Part shown: positions 1 to 7,391 of the stretch, piece by piece
Layout of the letters: each line of letters opens with the position of its first letter
How positions within the stretch are numbered: the first letter of the stretch is position 1
Source of the DNA: a bacterium
GTDB lineage: Bacteria; Zhuqueibacterota; Zhuqueibacteria; Zhuqueibacterales; Zhuqueibacteraceae
Assembly (NCBI GenBank): GCA_023150945.1
Contig: JAKLJX010000026.1
Location: 1 to 37,324 of the forward strand
Length of the DNA: 37,324 nt
Direction: 5' to 3'
Notes under the pieces: generated by a model
Databases searched by the model: none
Told to the model about the DNA's origin: nothing
What the model saw: only the letters and a program-made list of their open reading frames with translations
Position numbers and translations under genes: made by a program

Positions 1-3
1 TTG

Positions 4-73
4 GGTAACACATATTATGAGGCAACGACGCCATTTCAAAAAAACCTTCGGTAACAATATTTATGAGCCAATG
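4..73. repeat. imperfect direct repeat upstream of the tRNA
   Basis: Two roughly 24-base copies (4-27 and 50-73) share GGTAACA, then TTATGAG and CAA at the same spacing, 46 bases apart. They lie upstream of the tRNA promoter. No function is evident; they could be a degenerate regulator site or chance. Confidence 0.3.
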
Positions 74-101
74 CGGCGGCAAGTGTGTGCCTTTTTTCCT
101 C

Positions 102-129
102 TTGACTTTCAGGCAAAGAAGCTTATTTT
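102..129 (+). promoter_or_regulatory. probable sigma-70-type promoter of the tRNA-Gly gene
   Basis: A -35 box TTGACT (102-107) and a -10 box TATTTT (124-129) are separated by 16 bases. The expected start lies near 136, about 15 bases before the tRNA. The same TTGACT hexamer occurs in the promoters at 7199 and 12282. The -10 match is moderate (4 of 6). Confidence 0.45.
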
Positions 130-150
130 ACAGGCCGTTTGCCGAAACAA

Positions 151-226
151 GCGAATGTAGCTCAGCTGGTAGAGCATCGGCTTCCCAAGCCGAGTGTCGC
201 GGGTTCGATCCCCGTCATTCGCTCCA
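151..226 (+). tRNA. tRNA-Gly (anticodon CCC)
   Basis: The sequence folds as a full cloverleaf. The 7-bp acceptor stem GCGAATG/CATTCGC is perfect, and the D-arm GCTC/GAGC is intact. The anticodon stem TCGGC/GCCGA encloses the loop TTCCCAA, giving anticodon CCC at 184-186, which reads GGG glycine codons. The variable loop is 5 nt and the T-arm carries GTTCGATCC. The discriminator base is T and the 3' CCA (224-226) is encoded in the gene. No other tRNA is adjacent, so it is transcribed singly as far as the window shows. Confidence 0.97.
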
Positions 227-522
227 GAATTGACCAATTCCACCAGTCAATGCCTGCCTGTAGCAGTACCGCTGTCGGAGGAGGAATGAGGCATAGCTGT
301 GAGCGGCGAAGGCGGCACTGGCCCAAAGGACTTCGAGCATATGAATGAAGCGGCGGTTTCTGAGCCCGGCAGTAATATTTCAACCATCTCACCATTATAC
401 CCTTTTCCATTCCCGATCTGCATTCAATACCATTCCTTACCGAGTGGCTGCCTCTGTCAATCCAATTTCACCAATCAGAATTCAAGCGTTTAACCACAAT
501 GCTTTTGCATGGAGGAAGAACT

Positions 523-1383
523 ATGTTCACAAATCAAACGCGGCGTGCGGCATTGAGTCTGGCGATATGCCTCCTGTTTGCCGGCAGCGTGCTGCAAGCA
601 CAAGTCGTGCAGACCGTGGGAACGAGCGGCGCTGTGGACTGGAGCCAGCAGAAAATCCGTTCAACGGGAATCGCTGCGCCGAATCCCAACTTGCCGTTTG
701 GCGCGCAGCGTCCGGCCGCGTTGGAGGCCGCCAAGCTGGTTGCCCTGCGCAACTTGCTGCAGACGGTGAATGGCATGGCCATCACTTCGGAATCGACGGT
801 CAAGAATATGGTTCTGGAGAACGATGAAATCCGCACGCGGGTGGAAGGATACGTGCGCGGCTTCACGGTGGTGGATACGCGCTACATGAGCGACACCTCG
901 GTGGAAGTCGACGTCGAAGTTCCGCTCGCCGGTTTGGCGGAATTGCTGCTGCCGCCCGGCAAAGTGGTGCCGGTGGGTGGCACGCCGGCGGTGCCCGGAA
1001 CCGTGGGCTATCCCAGCACGCCCGCGGCTGCGCCGGCTACCGGGGCGGCCACCGGCTTGATCATTGATGCCAAGGGCTTGTCGGTCACGCCGGCGATGGC
1101 GCCGAAAGTGCTCGATGAAGACGGCAACGAAGTCTACGGCTCGAAGTATGTCGATCGCGAATGGGCGGTGAAGCAGGGCATGGTCGGCTACGCGAAAGAC
1201 GTGCCTTCGGCGCGCACCAATCAACGCGTGGCGCCCAATCCCGTGGTGGTGAAGGCGATCAAGGCCGTGGGCAACAACAAAGCCGATGTGGTGATCTCCA
1301 ATCAAGATGCGCAAACGCTCAAGCAGCGTGCTGAGAGCGAAAGCTTCCTCACCAAATGCCAGGTGATGGTGGTGGTTGACTGA
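523..1383 (+). CDS. exported LPP20-like protein (FlgT/CsgG-associated type)
   Basis: This 286-residue protein has a Sec signal peptide (hydrophobic core around residues 10-23, likely cleavage after LQA, about residue 26). The start at 523 is supported by GGAGGA at 511-516; the in-frame upstream start at 499 has no such site. Residues about 60-150 (EAAKLVALRNLL, then TRVEGYVRGF, then a VEVDVEVPL strand) match the LPP20/FlgT-N type of periplasmic domain. The C-terminal half contains the VTPAMAPKVLDEDGNEVYG stretch seen in exported LPP20-family proteins. The mature N terminus has no lipobox cysteine, so it is probably soluble in the periplasm. It opens a run of six exported proteins that includes FlgT-like and CsgG-like partners. 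The family assignment is by recall; the molecular function is unknown. Confidence 0.8.
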   Translation: MFTNQTRRAALSLAICLLFAGSVLQAQVVQTVGTSGAVDWSQQKIRSTGIAAPNPNLPFGAQRPAALEAAKLVALRNLLQTVNGMAITSESTVKNMVLENDEIRTRVEGYVRGFTVVDTRYMSDTSVEVDVEVPLAGLAELLLPPGKVVPVGGTPAVPGTVGYPSTPAAAPATGAATGLIIDAKGLSVTPAMAPKVLDEDGNEVYGSKYVDREWAVKQGMVGYAKDVPSARTNQRVAPNPVVVKAIKAVGNNKADVVISNQDAQTLKQRAESESFLTKCQVMVVVD

Positions 1384-1528
1384 GCCGCGGCCTTGCCGCG
1401 GAAAAGCACGCACAGCGGCCAGCCTGCTGACCGGTGTGATCGAGGTTTTTGCGCGGCGCGGCCTGGCTCGATCATGCGACACATCAATCATGAATACCTC
1501 AACACACTCGAATCATGAGGAGGGTTTT

Positions 1529-2725
1529 ATGAGGAGTACATTCCTACGCCGGCTCACTTCCTTGTTCGTCGTGGCGCTGCTGGCCGGCCAATGGGCCTGC
1601 GGCCCCAAGGCCATCAAGAAGGAATCGGTGCTGGATACGCCCGACAATCATTTCAGCATCGGCATGCGCCGGCTGGACGGCGGCAATCTCGCCGAGGCCA
1701 AACAAGCCTTCACGCGCGCCAAGCAGCTCGACCCCAAATACGCCGAAGCCGACGCCGGCTTGGGTCTGGCGTACGCCTATGAGGGCAACTTCGACCTGGC
1801 GATGAAATCGGTCGATGAGGCGCTCGGCAAGAACGACAAGTCCATCGAATCCCGCATCATCAAAGGCCGCATCACCAGCATGCGGGTGGCCTCGTTGCAG
1901 AGTGATCCCGAGAAGAATCAGGAGAAGATCAGCGATTGGACCAAGAATGCGGTCGAGGAGTTTGACCGCGCGCTGAAAGTGAACCCCAACAGCGACAAGG
2001 CGCTCTTCTACAAGGGCGAAGCCTACAAGACCGCATATCAATTCGGACCCGCAGCCGAGGCCTACAGCAAGGCCATCGCGCTGAAGGGCGAGTTTGCCGG
2101 CCGCGCCGATGCCGAGTATGCCACCATGCAAAAGATTCAGCGCGCCGCGCCCGGCACCAAGATCGGCATGAAGATCGCCCTCATCCCGGAGATCGACCGG
2201 GCGGACTTGGCGGTGTTGTTGCTGGAAGAGTTGAAGCTCGAAGAAGTCTTCAAGAAAAAGCAGCAGCCCTCCTATGACACCGGTTTCAAAGCGCCCACCG
2301 ACCCGACCAAGATGGAACAGCCCACTGCGGCGGCCTTGCCCGCGGTGACTGACGTCGCGAATCATTGGGCCAAAAACTGGATCCAGGACATCGTCCGCAT
2401 CGGCGGCATGGAAGCCTTCCCGGATCACACCTTCCAGCCGGATGTGAAGATCACCCGCGCCAACTATGCCCAGACCATGCAATCCATCCTGATTGCGGTC
2501 ACCGGTGATCAGTCGCTGAAGACCAAGTACTTCGGCGGCCAGTCCCGCTTTCCGGACATGCGCAGCGATCACTTCGCTTACAACGCCGCAGCCTTGATGG
2601 CAGAGCGCGGCATTATGAACGCGGACAAGATCACCGGCGCATTCAACCCGGATGGCCACATCTCCGGCGCGGATGCGTTGCTGGTGATCCGCGAATTTCA
2701 GAATGCCCTGCGCATTACCTTCTGA
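1529..2725 (+). CDS. TPR-repeat lipoprotein with C-terminal SLH domains
   Basis: This 398-residue protein starts at 1529, preceded by GAGGAGGG (1517-1524); the longer frame from 1376 overlaps the upstream gene and has no comparable site. A signal sequence ends at Cys24 (LLAGQWAC). The -3 residue is Gln, so the lipobox is atypical but lipidation is likely. Residues about 40-194 hold tetratricopeptide repeats (for example NLAEAKQAFTRAKQLDP). Residues about 271-397 contain two S-layer-homology units (DVANHWAKNWI...FQPDVKITRANYAQTM and FPDMRSDHFAYNAAALMAERG). SLH domains bind cell-wall polymers, so an outer-membrane lipoprotein with SLH could tie the outer membrane to peptidoglycan while the TPRs bind partners. 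That role is inference from the domains and the FlgT/CsgG-like neighbours. Confidence 0.85.
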   Translation: MRSTFLRRLTSLFVVALLAGQWACGPKAIKKESVLDTPDNHFSIGMRRLDGGNLAEAKQAFTRAKQLDPKYAEADAGLGLAYAYEGNFDLAMKSVDEALGKNDKSIESRIIKGRITSMRVASLQSDPEKNQEKISDWTKNAVEEFDRALKVNPNSDKALFYKGEAYKTAYQFGPAAEAYSKAIALKGEFAGRADAEYATMQKIQRAAPGTKIGMKIALIPEIDRADLAVLLLEELKLEEVFKKKQQPSYDTGFKAPTDPTKMEQPTAAALPAVTDVANHWAKNWIQDIVRIGGMEAFPDHTFQPDVKITRANYAQTMQSILIAVTGDQSLKTKYFGGQSRFPDMRSDHFAYNAAALMAERGIMNADKITGAFNPDGHISGADALLVIREFQNALRITF

Positions 2726-2743
2726 TTTCCGGCACTCGCTGCT

Positions 2744-2816
2744 CAGAAAACCTCGGCGGGAAGAAAAGTCCGGCTTGGCCTCACCGGCGGGATTTGCTTT
2801 CGTCCGAGGTTTTCTG
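2744..2816. other. 13-bp inverted repeat between the SLH and FlgT-like genes
   Basis: CAGAAAACCTCGG (2744-2756) and its exact complement CCGAGGTTTTCTG (2804-2816) flank a 47-base loop that contains shorter CCGG pairs. It begins 18 bases after the upstream stop codon. There is no T-run beyond the 3' arm, so it may be a weak terminator, a processing or stability element, or a site acting as DNA. The CCTCGG/CCGAGG core recurs in the hairpins of the tandem repeats at 11828-12264. Confidence 0.5.
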
Positions 2817-2944
2817 CTGTTACCACCTTCCGGAAACGGCGGCTGCGGCTGCGCCTTTTCCATGAGGGCGGGTGAAACGATTCGCCGCAGGCAATTGGGC
2901 GGCGGATGCCAATCTGCGAACATTCTAAAGCAAGAGGGATAACC

Positions 2945-4180
2945 GTGCCAACACAAAACTGGATGACCAAAGCGATTCTGGCGCTCGCGCTGGCGGGCGT
3001 CGCGCTGGCGGCCTGGCCGCAGGCGGCGCGATCGCAAACTGCCGAGATCACCGTGGTCGGCTTGGGCGCGGTGCTGGCGGGCGACATGGCGGCAGCGCGC
3101 GACAAGGCCATTGACGACGCCATGCGCAAGGCCGTGCAACAGGCGCTCGGCACCAACATCAAGTCCGAAACTTTGGTGCAGAACTATCAAATGGTCGAAG
3201 ACCGCATCCTGGCCTGGTCGGCGGGCTACGTCAGCAAATACGACATTCTGCGCGAAGGCGCCGGCAAGTATGACACCTACGAAGTCGAGATGCGCGCCAC
3301 CGTCAATCTCAGCGATTTGAAGAATGACGACAGCGCCCTGGCCGAACTGCTGCAGAAAGAGAATCCGCGCGTGATGGTGATGATCGCCGAGCAAAACATC
3401 GGCGAGAGCGACCGCTGGTATTATTTTCAGGTTGACATGACCGCGGCCGAGACGGCGATCATCGACGCGTTTCGCGGCAAGGGTTTTGAAGTCGTGGATC
3501 CGGCGCAGGCCAAGGAAAACCAGAATCGCGATCAGGTGCTGGCGGCGATCGAAGGCGATGCGCGCATGGCCGCGGCCATCGCCACGGCGCAACAGGCCGA
3601 ACTGATCATCACCGGCAAAGCCGTGGCCACCGTGGCGAAGACCACGGTGAATCTCGGCGGCATGAAATCCTGCCAGGCCAACATTACCGCCAAGGTGGTG
3701 CGCGCCGGTGATGCCCGCATCATCGCCACTGCCAGCGACAACGCCGCGGCGCCGCACATCGATGAAGTCACCGGCGGCACCAAGGCGATTGAAAAAGCCG
3801 CCAAAAAAGTCAGCGAAACCCTGCTCACCAAAGTCGTGGCCGAAGCACAGAAGAATTTCTACAACGAAAACAACATCAGTATGCAGGTGCAGGGGCACCA
3901 AAACTACGCTGAGCTGCAGCGGTTCATCAGCACCATGAAGCTCAACATGCGCGGTCTGCGCAATGTGTACGAGCGCAACACTGCCGGCGGCGTGGCCATG
4001 CTGGACGTCAAGATTCTCGGCACGGCGGCGCAGCTTGCCCGCGAGCTGGCCAACAAGGAGCTATCGCCTTTCACCGTCGATATCGTCAAAGTCATGCCCA
4101 ACCGGATCGACCTCAAGATCAAACAGGCGGCGCAGGCCAGCGAGCCGGTCGAGGCCGCACCGGATTCATCGAGTTACTAG
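2945..4180 (+). CDS. exported FlgT-like protein
   Basis: This 411-residue protein probably starts at GTG 2945, six bases after AGAGGG; ATG 2963 is the alternative. Residues 8-30 form a Sec signal peptide. Residues about 31-125 (AARDKAIDDAMRKAVQQALG followed by YVSKYDIL and YEVEMRATVNLSDL) resemble the N-terminal domain of flagellar assembly protein FlgT and LPP20. Residues about 130-290 have the alternating strand/helix pattern of a TolB-N/CsgG-like middle domain, and residues about 300-400 form a separate C-terminal domain. FlgT normally builds the H-ring of sodium-driven flagella, but no flagellar gene is nearby, so a flagellar role is not supported. It sits between an SLH lipoprotein and a CsgG homologue and is likely part of the same envelope assembly. 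Confidence 0.75.
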   Translation: MPTQNWMTKAILALALAGVALAAWPQAARSQTAEITVVGLGAVLAGDMAAARDKAIDDAMRKAVQQALGTNIKSETLVQNYQMVEDRILAWSAGYVSKYDILREGAGKYDTYEVEMRATVNLSDLKNDDSALAELLQKENPRVMVMIAEQNIGESDRWYYFQVDMTAAETAIIDAFRGKGFEVVDPAQAKENQNRDQVLAAIEGDARMAAAIATAQQAELIITGKAVATVAKTTVNLGGMKSCQANITAKVVRAGDARIIATASDNAAAPHIDEVTGGTKAIEKAAKKVSETLLTKVVAEAQKNFYNENNISMQVQGHQNYAELQRFISTMKLNMRGLRNVYERNTAGGVAMLDVKILGTAAQLARELANKELSPFTVDIVKVMPNRIDLKIKQAAQASEPVEAAPDSSSY

Positions 4181-4329
4181 AGGCCTGGGGAAGCCGGTCA
4201 GTTTTGCCAGTGTGATGGCCGGTTGGAACTGGCTGTACAGGCGGCACAATCAGCCAGGCGGGCGGGAAGCATCTGCCCGGCCATGGCGAACCAATCAACC
4301 TTCGCAACTCTCAACCACATGGAGTCATC

Positions 4330-5286
4330 ATGAATGTTCAAACCCTGAAGCGCACCGGCATCATTTTGGTGTCGTTCCTGGCGGTGGCACTGGCCACGGG
4401 CAGCGCGCAGGAAAAAACCGGCGGCAAGAAACGCGTGGCGGTTTTTTCTTTTGAAGACAAGACCGATCATCGCAATCATTGGTACTGGTGGACGGGCCAG
4501 TCGGTGGGCGAAGGCATGAGCGACATGCTGATCACGACCCTGGTGAAAAGCGGCAAATACCGGGTGATGGAACGCGCCGAGATGGACAAGCTGCTGCAGG
4601 AACAGGGCCTGGGCATGTCGGGCGTGGTCAGTCCGCAAACCGCAGCGCAGGCCGGCAAAATGCTGGGCGTTGAGCTTGCCATCATCGGCGCGGTCACCGA
4701 GTTCGGTTACAAAAAAATGTCGACCGGCGGCGCGTTGAAAAAGATCGGCATCGGCGCCAGCGTGGGCAAACAGAGCGCGGTGGTGGCGGCGGACGTCCGC
4801 TTCGTTGATATCAGTAGCGGTGAGATTTTGAACGCGGAAAGCGTGCGCAAGGAGAAATCCAAGACCGATGTCGGCGTCGATGTGCCCGATCTGCGCTTTG
4901 AAAGCGAAACCCAGTTCGACCAGTCGCTGGTGGGCAAGGCCACGCGCGAGGCGATCGATGAGATCGTGAAGCTGCTCGGCCAACAGGGCGGCGGCGTGTG
5001 GTCGGCCAAGGTGATCACGGTGAAGGACGGCAACATCATCATCAATTCCGGCAAGGAAAACGGCGTGAATGTCGGCGATGTGTTCGTGGTGGTGCGGCCC
5101 GGTGAAGAATTGATCGATCCGGACACCGGCGAATCGCTCGGCGCTTCCGAGGAGACCGTCGGCGAGATCAAAGTGACGGACAACAACTTCGGCGGCAAAG
5201 GCCGGGCCTCGGCCTGCATGACGGTGAAAGGCAGCGGTTTTGCGGCCGGCGACATCGTAAAAGAAAAAGGCAAAACCAAAGACTAA
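4330..5286 (+). CDS. CsgG-family protein with FlgT-C-like tail
   Basis: This 318-residue protein has a signal peptide (residues about 8-27), with GGAG at 4321-4324 before the ATG. Residues about 33-218 match the CsgG fold: RVAVFSFED strand, GMSDMLITTLVKSGKYRVMER, then AAQAGKMLGVELAIIGAVTEFG. CsgG forms the outer-membrane nonameric pore of the curli system. Here there is no cysteine after the signal peptide, so the lipid anchor of classical CsgG is missing. Residues about 222-316 (VITVKDGNIIINSGKENGVN, VGDVFVVV) resemble the FlgT C-terminal domain, a combination found in periplasmic CsgG relatives. With the LPP20-like and FlgT-like proteins upstream it probably forms a ring or scaffold at the outer membrane; no curli subunit genes are present. 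Confidence 0.85.
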   Translation: MNVQTLKRTGIILVSFLAVALATGSAQEKTGGKKRVAVFSFEDKTDHRNHWYWWTGQSVGEGMSDMLITTLVKSGKYRVMERAEMDKLLQEQGLGMSGVVSPQTAAQAGKMLGVELAIIGAVTEFGYKKMSTGGALKKIGIGASVGKQSAVVAADVRFVDISSGEILNAESVRKEKSKTDVGVDVPDLRFESETQFDQSLVGKATREAIDEIVKLLGQQGGGVWSAKVITVKDGNIIINSGKENGVNVGDVFVVVRPGEELIDPDTGESLGASEETVGEIKVTDNNFGGKGRASACMTVKGSGFAAGDIVKEKGKTKD

Positions 5287-5400
5287 GACAGTTGTGTTCC
5301 GGGCCGGTTGCGCGCCGCAGCCGGTCCGCCCATCTTGACTCGTGGAGGGAGGCAAGACAACCCGCAGCTTCGCATTCATCCAACCCAAGGAGAGCCTCTC

Positions 5401-6411
5401 ATGAAGGTTTCACGTTCCTCCACCTTGCTCAGCGTTTTTCTACTCTTCCCTATTCTCGCCTGGTGTGCCAGCCCGGGGGTAAAGCACAGCACCATCACCA
5501 CCATGAAGTTTCACGGCTTCATGGGCACGATGATGAAGATGGCCGGCGGTGACAAGCCGCATGCCAGCACCACTTACGTGCAGCGCCATCAACAACGCAG
5601 CGACCAAATGGACGAGAAGGGCACCCTGGTTCGTTCGACCATCATCGATCTCGATCGCGAAGTCTACATTACCATCGAGCACAAGAAAAAAGAGTACAGC
5701 GAGATGACTTTCGCGGAATTCAAAGAGATGATGAACAAAATGAAGAGCCAGCTCGGGACGCCGCAGGCGGAAGCCGGCCAGAAACCAGCGGACGTGAAAG
5801 TCGACTTTGATGTCAAAGTCGACCGCACCGGCGAAAAGAAATCCATTGCCGGTTTCAACACCGAGAAAGTCATTCTCACCATGACCGCGGTCGGCGAGAA
5901 AGCCGCGACCGCAACGGAACAAGGCGGCACCGGCACGATGGTGGTGACGTCGACGATGTGGGTGACCAAAGATGCCAAGGGTTACGAGGAGCAGATGGCG
6001 TTTTGGCGGTTGTTCGGCGAGAAGATGGGCATGGACATGAGCGGCGGCGGCCAGAACATGATGGCCGGTCTGCAGGCCAATCCGCAGCTCGCAAAGGCAG
6101 TCGCAAAACTGGCGGAAGAAAGCCGCAAGCTGCAGGGATTTGCGGTTTTGGTGGAAAGCAAATTTGAAACGCAGGCCAAAGCCGGCGCACCGGCAGCCGA
6201 AGCCCAGGGCGCACCCCGGAGCGGCGGCGGCATGCTCGGCGGTTTGGGCAAGAAGCTCATGAAGGTCCCGGCCTCTGACGAGCCTGGCAGCGGCGGCGTG
6301 CTGTATGAGACCAGGGTCGAAACCACGGCATACGAAACCGGCAGCTATCCGGCAGACCTGTTCACCGTGCCCGCCGGCTTCAAAGCGGTCAAATCGCCGA
6401 TGATGCGCTAA
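5401..6411 (+). CDS. exported protein, DUF4412-like
   Basis: This 336-residue protein starts at 5401 after AAGGAGAG (5387-5394). A signal peptide covers residues about 1-22; it contains a cysteine (AWCASPG), but the context LAWC is a poor lipobox. Residues about 30-190 follow the pattern of DUF4412-type periplasmic proteins: a strand-rich domain with STIIDLDREVYITI and KKKEYSEMTFAEF, then a second strand-rich part. Residues about 220-300 are Met/Gly/Ala-rich with a predicted helix, ending in strands (VETTAYETGSYPADLFTVPAGFK). The function is unknown. It lies 114 bases after the CsgG-like gene and 22 before the FecR-domain gene, so it probably shares their transcript. Confidence 0.65.
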   Translation: MKVSRSSTLLSVFLLFPILAWCASPGVKHSTITTMKFHGFMGTMMKMAGGDKPHASTTYVQRHQQRSDQMDEKGTLVRSTIIDLDREVYITIEHKKKEYSEMTFAEFKEMMNKMKSQLGTPQAEAGQKPADVKVDFDVKVDRTGEKKSIAGFNTEKVILTMTAVGEKAATATEQGGTGTMVVTSTMWVTKDAKGYEEQMAFWRLFGEKMGMDMSGGGQNMMAGLQANPQLAKAVAKLAEESRKLQGFAVLVESKFETQAKAGAPAAEAQGAPRSGGGMLGGLGKKLMKVPASDEPGSGGVLYETRVETTAYETGSYPADLFTVPAGFKAVKSPMMR

Positions 6412-6433
6412 CCTTTTCGCTCAGGCAAAGATC

Positions 6434-7189
6434 ATGCGACGACAACTGGGATTCTCAGCAATTGCCTTGACAGCCGTGCTGCTGGCCGGTGGCAGCGCTG
6501 AACCACCTGCGGCGGACGCCCTTGGCTCGGTCAGTTTCATACTCGGCAAGCCGGAGGAAGTGACGGTGTTGCGCCGGGAGAGCGCCAGATGGCAACCGGC
6601 GCAACTCAAGATGCCGCTGCAATCCGGTGATCAAATTCAAACGGCCGCGGAAGCGCGCTGTGAAGTGAAGCTCAACGACGGCAGCGTGGTGCGCCTCGGG
6701 GAGCGCTCGCATTTCACCTTCGATCAAGCCCAGCTCACGGCCGGCAACCGGCAGGTCGAGGGCAGCTTGCTGAGCGGCAAGCTGTGGGCTTGGGTGAGCA
6801 AGCTCAAATGGGGCCGCGACCGCTTCGACATCAAATCGCCGACCGCGGTGTGCGCGGTGCGCGGCACAATTTATCGCATGGAAGCCGACAGCACCACGCG
6901 CGTCGCGGTGTACGACGGCCAGGTCGATATCGGGCCGACCGCGAATTTGCGGCAGCGCCTGCAACAACCGGCGCGGCCGGTCGGCCCGCCGCAGCCGGTG
7001 CCGGGGCCCACGGAAATTCCCGGGCCCTATGAAGTCTCACTGGACCAGTGGATTCGGCTGGTGGCCGGCTTTCAAATCGAAATCCGCGACAACGGCCGCT
7101 ATGCGAAAGCGAGCATCGATTCCACTGCCGAGGCCGGCAACGACTGGGTGCAGTGGAACCGGCAACGCGATCGCGAGCTGCAGCGCTGA
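6434..7189 (+). CDS. exported FecR-domain protein
   Basis: This 251-residue protein has a signal peptide (residues about 5-20). Residues about 40-160 match the FecR fold: LQSGDQIQTAAEARCEVKLN, DGSVVRLGERSHFTF, SGKLWAWVSKL, FDIKSPTAVCAVRGTIYRM and TRVAVYDGQVDI. Classical FecR proteins carry this domain in the periplasm and signal to an ECF sigma factor through a membrane helix and an anti-sigma tail. This one has no cytoplasmic tail and no sigma gene beside it, so it is probably a structural or ligand-binding envelope protein. A Pro-rich linker (residues about 178-195) leads to a short C-terminal region. No strong Shine-Dalgarno precedes the ATG. It is the last gene before the terminator at 7233. 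Confidence 0.85.
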   Translation: MRRQLGFSAIALTAVLLAGGSAEPPAADALGSVSFILGKPEEVTVLRRESARWQPAQLKMPLQSGDQIQTAAEARCEVKLNDGSVVRLGERSHFTFDQAQLTAGNRQVEGSLLSGKLWAWVSKLKWGRDRFDIKSPTAVCAVRGTIYRMEADSTTRVAVYDGQVDIGPTANLRQRLQQPARPVGPPQPVPGPTEIPGPYEVSLDQWIRLVAGFQIEIRDNGRYAKASIDSTAEAGNDWVQWNRQRDRELQR

Positions 7190-7198
7190 AGTTTTGGT

Positions 7199-7227
7199 TT
7201 GACTGCAACATGGCGAATGCTTATATT
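7199..7227 (+). promoter_or_regulatory. consensus sigma-70-type promoter
   Basis: TTGACT (7199-7204) and TATATT (7222-7227) are separated by exactly 17 bases. Transcription should start near 7233-7234. That is the first base of a terminator-type hairpin, so a transcript from here would begin with that stem-loop. It is the only promoter-like sequence seen before the 7392-11818 operon. Confidence 0.65.
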
Positions 7228-7232
7228 GCGCG

Positions 7233-7266
7233 CGCTCGTCAAGAAATTGACGAGCGTTTTATTTTT
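7233..7266 (+). terminator. intrinsic terminator after the FecR gene
   Basis: Perfect 10-bp arms CGCTCGTCAA (7233-7242) and TTGACGAGCG (7247-7256) enclose a GAAA tetraloop. They are followed directly by the T-rich tract TTTTATTTTT (7257-7266). It lies 43 bases after the FecR stop codon and should end the 523-7189 transcript. Its 5' arm begins where the promoter at 7199-7227 should initiate. Confidence 0.85.
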
Positions 7267-7391
7267 GGGCCGTCGCGTGATCCTGGCGACGGCGAAATCA
7301 GCCGGCGGACTGTCCGGCAGCTCACGGCGGCACCGACACAGATTGCATCAGCGCGCCGCCTGATCCCATTTTCCGCAGCAAAAACGAACGC

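Noticed and set aside
1544-3901. 785-codon open frame on the minus strand, and similar long minus-strand frames at 13386-15824, 20292-21689 and 27336-28682
   Set aside because: They lie opposite well-supported genes, have no family resemblance, and arise from GC-rich third positions of the true frame. Their His/Arg/Gly-rich, low-logic sequence is typical of antisense shadows.
523-5286. Flagellar gene cluster, because of the FlgT and LPP20 resemblance
   Set aside because: No flagellin, hook, rod, motor or export genes are nearby; the folds are shared by non-flagellar envelope proteins.
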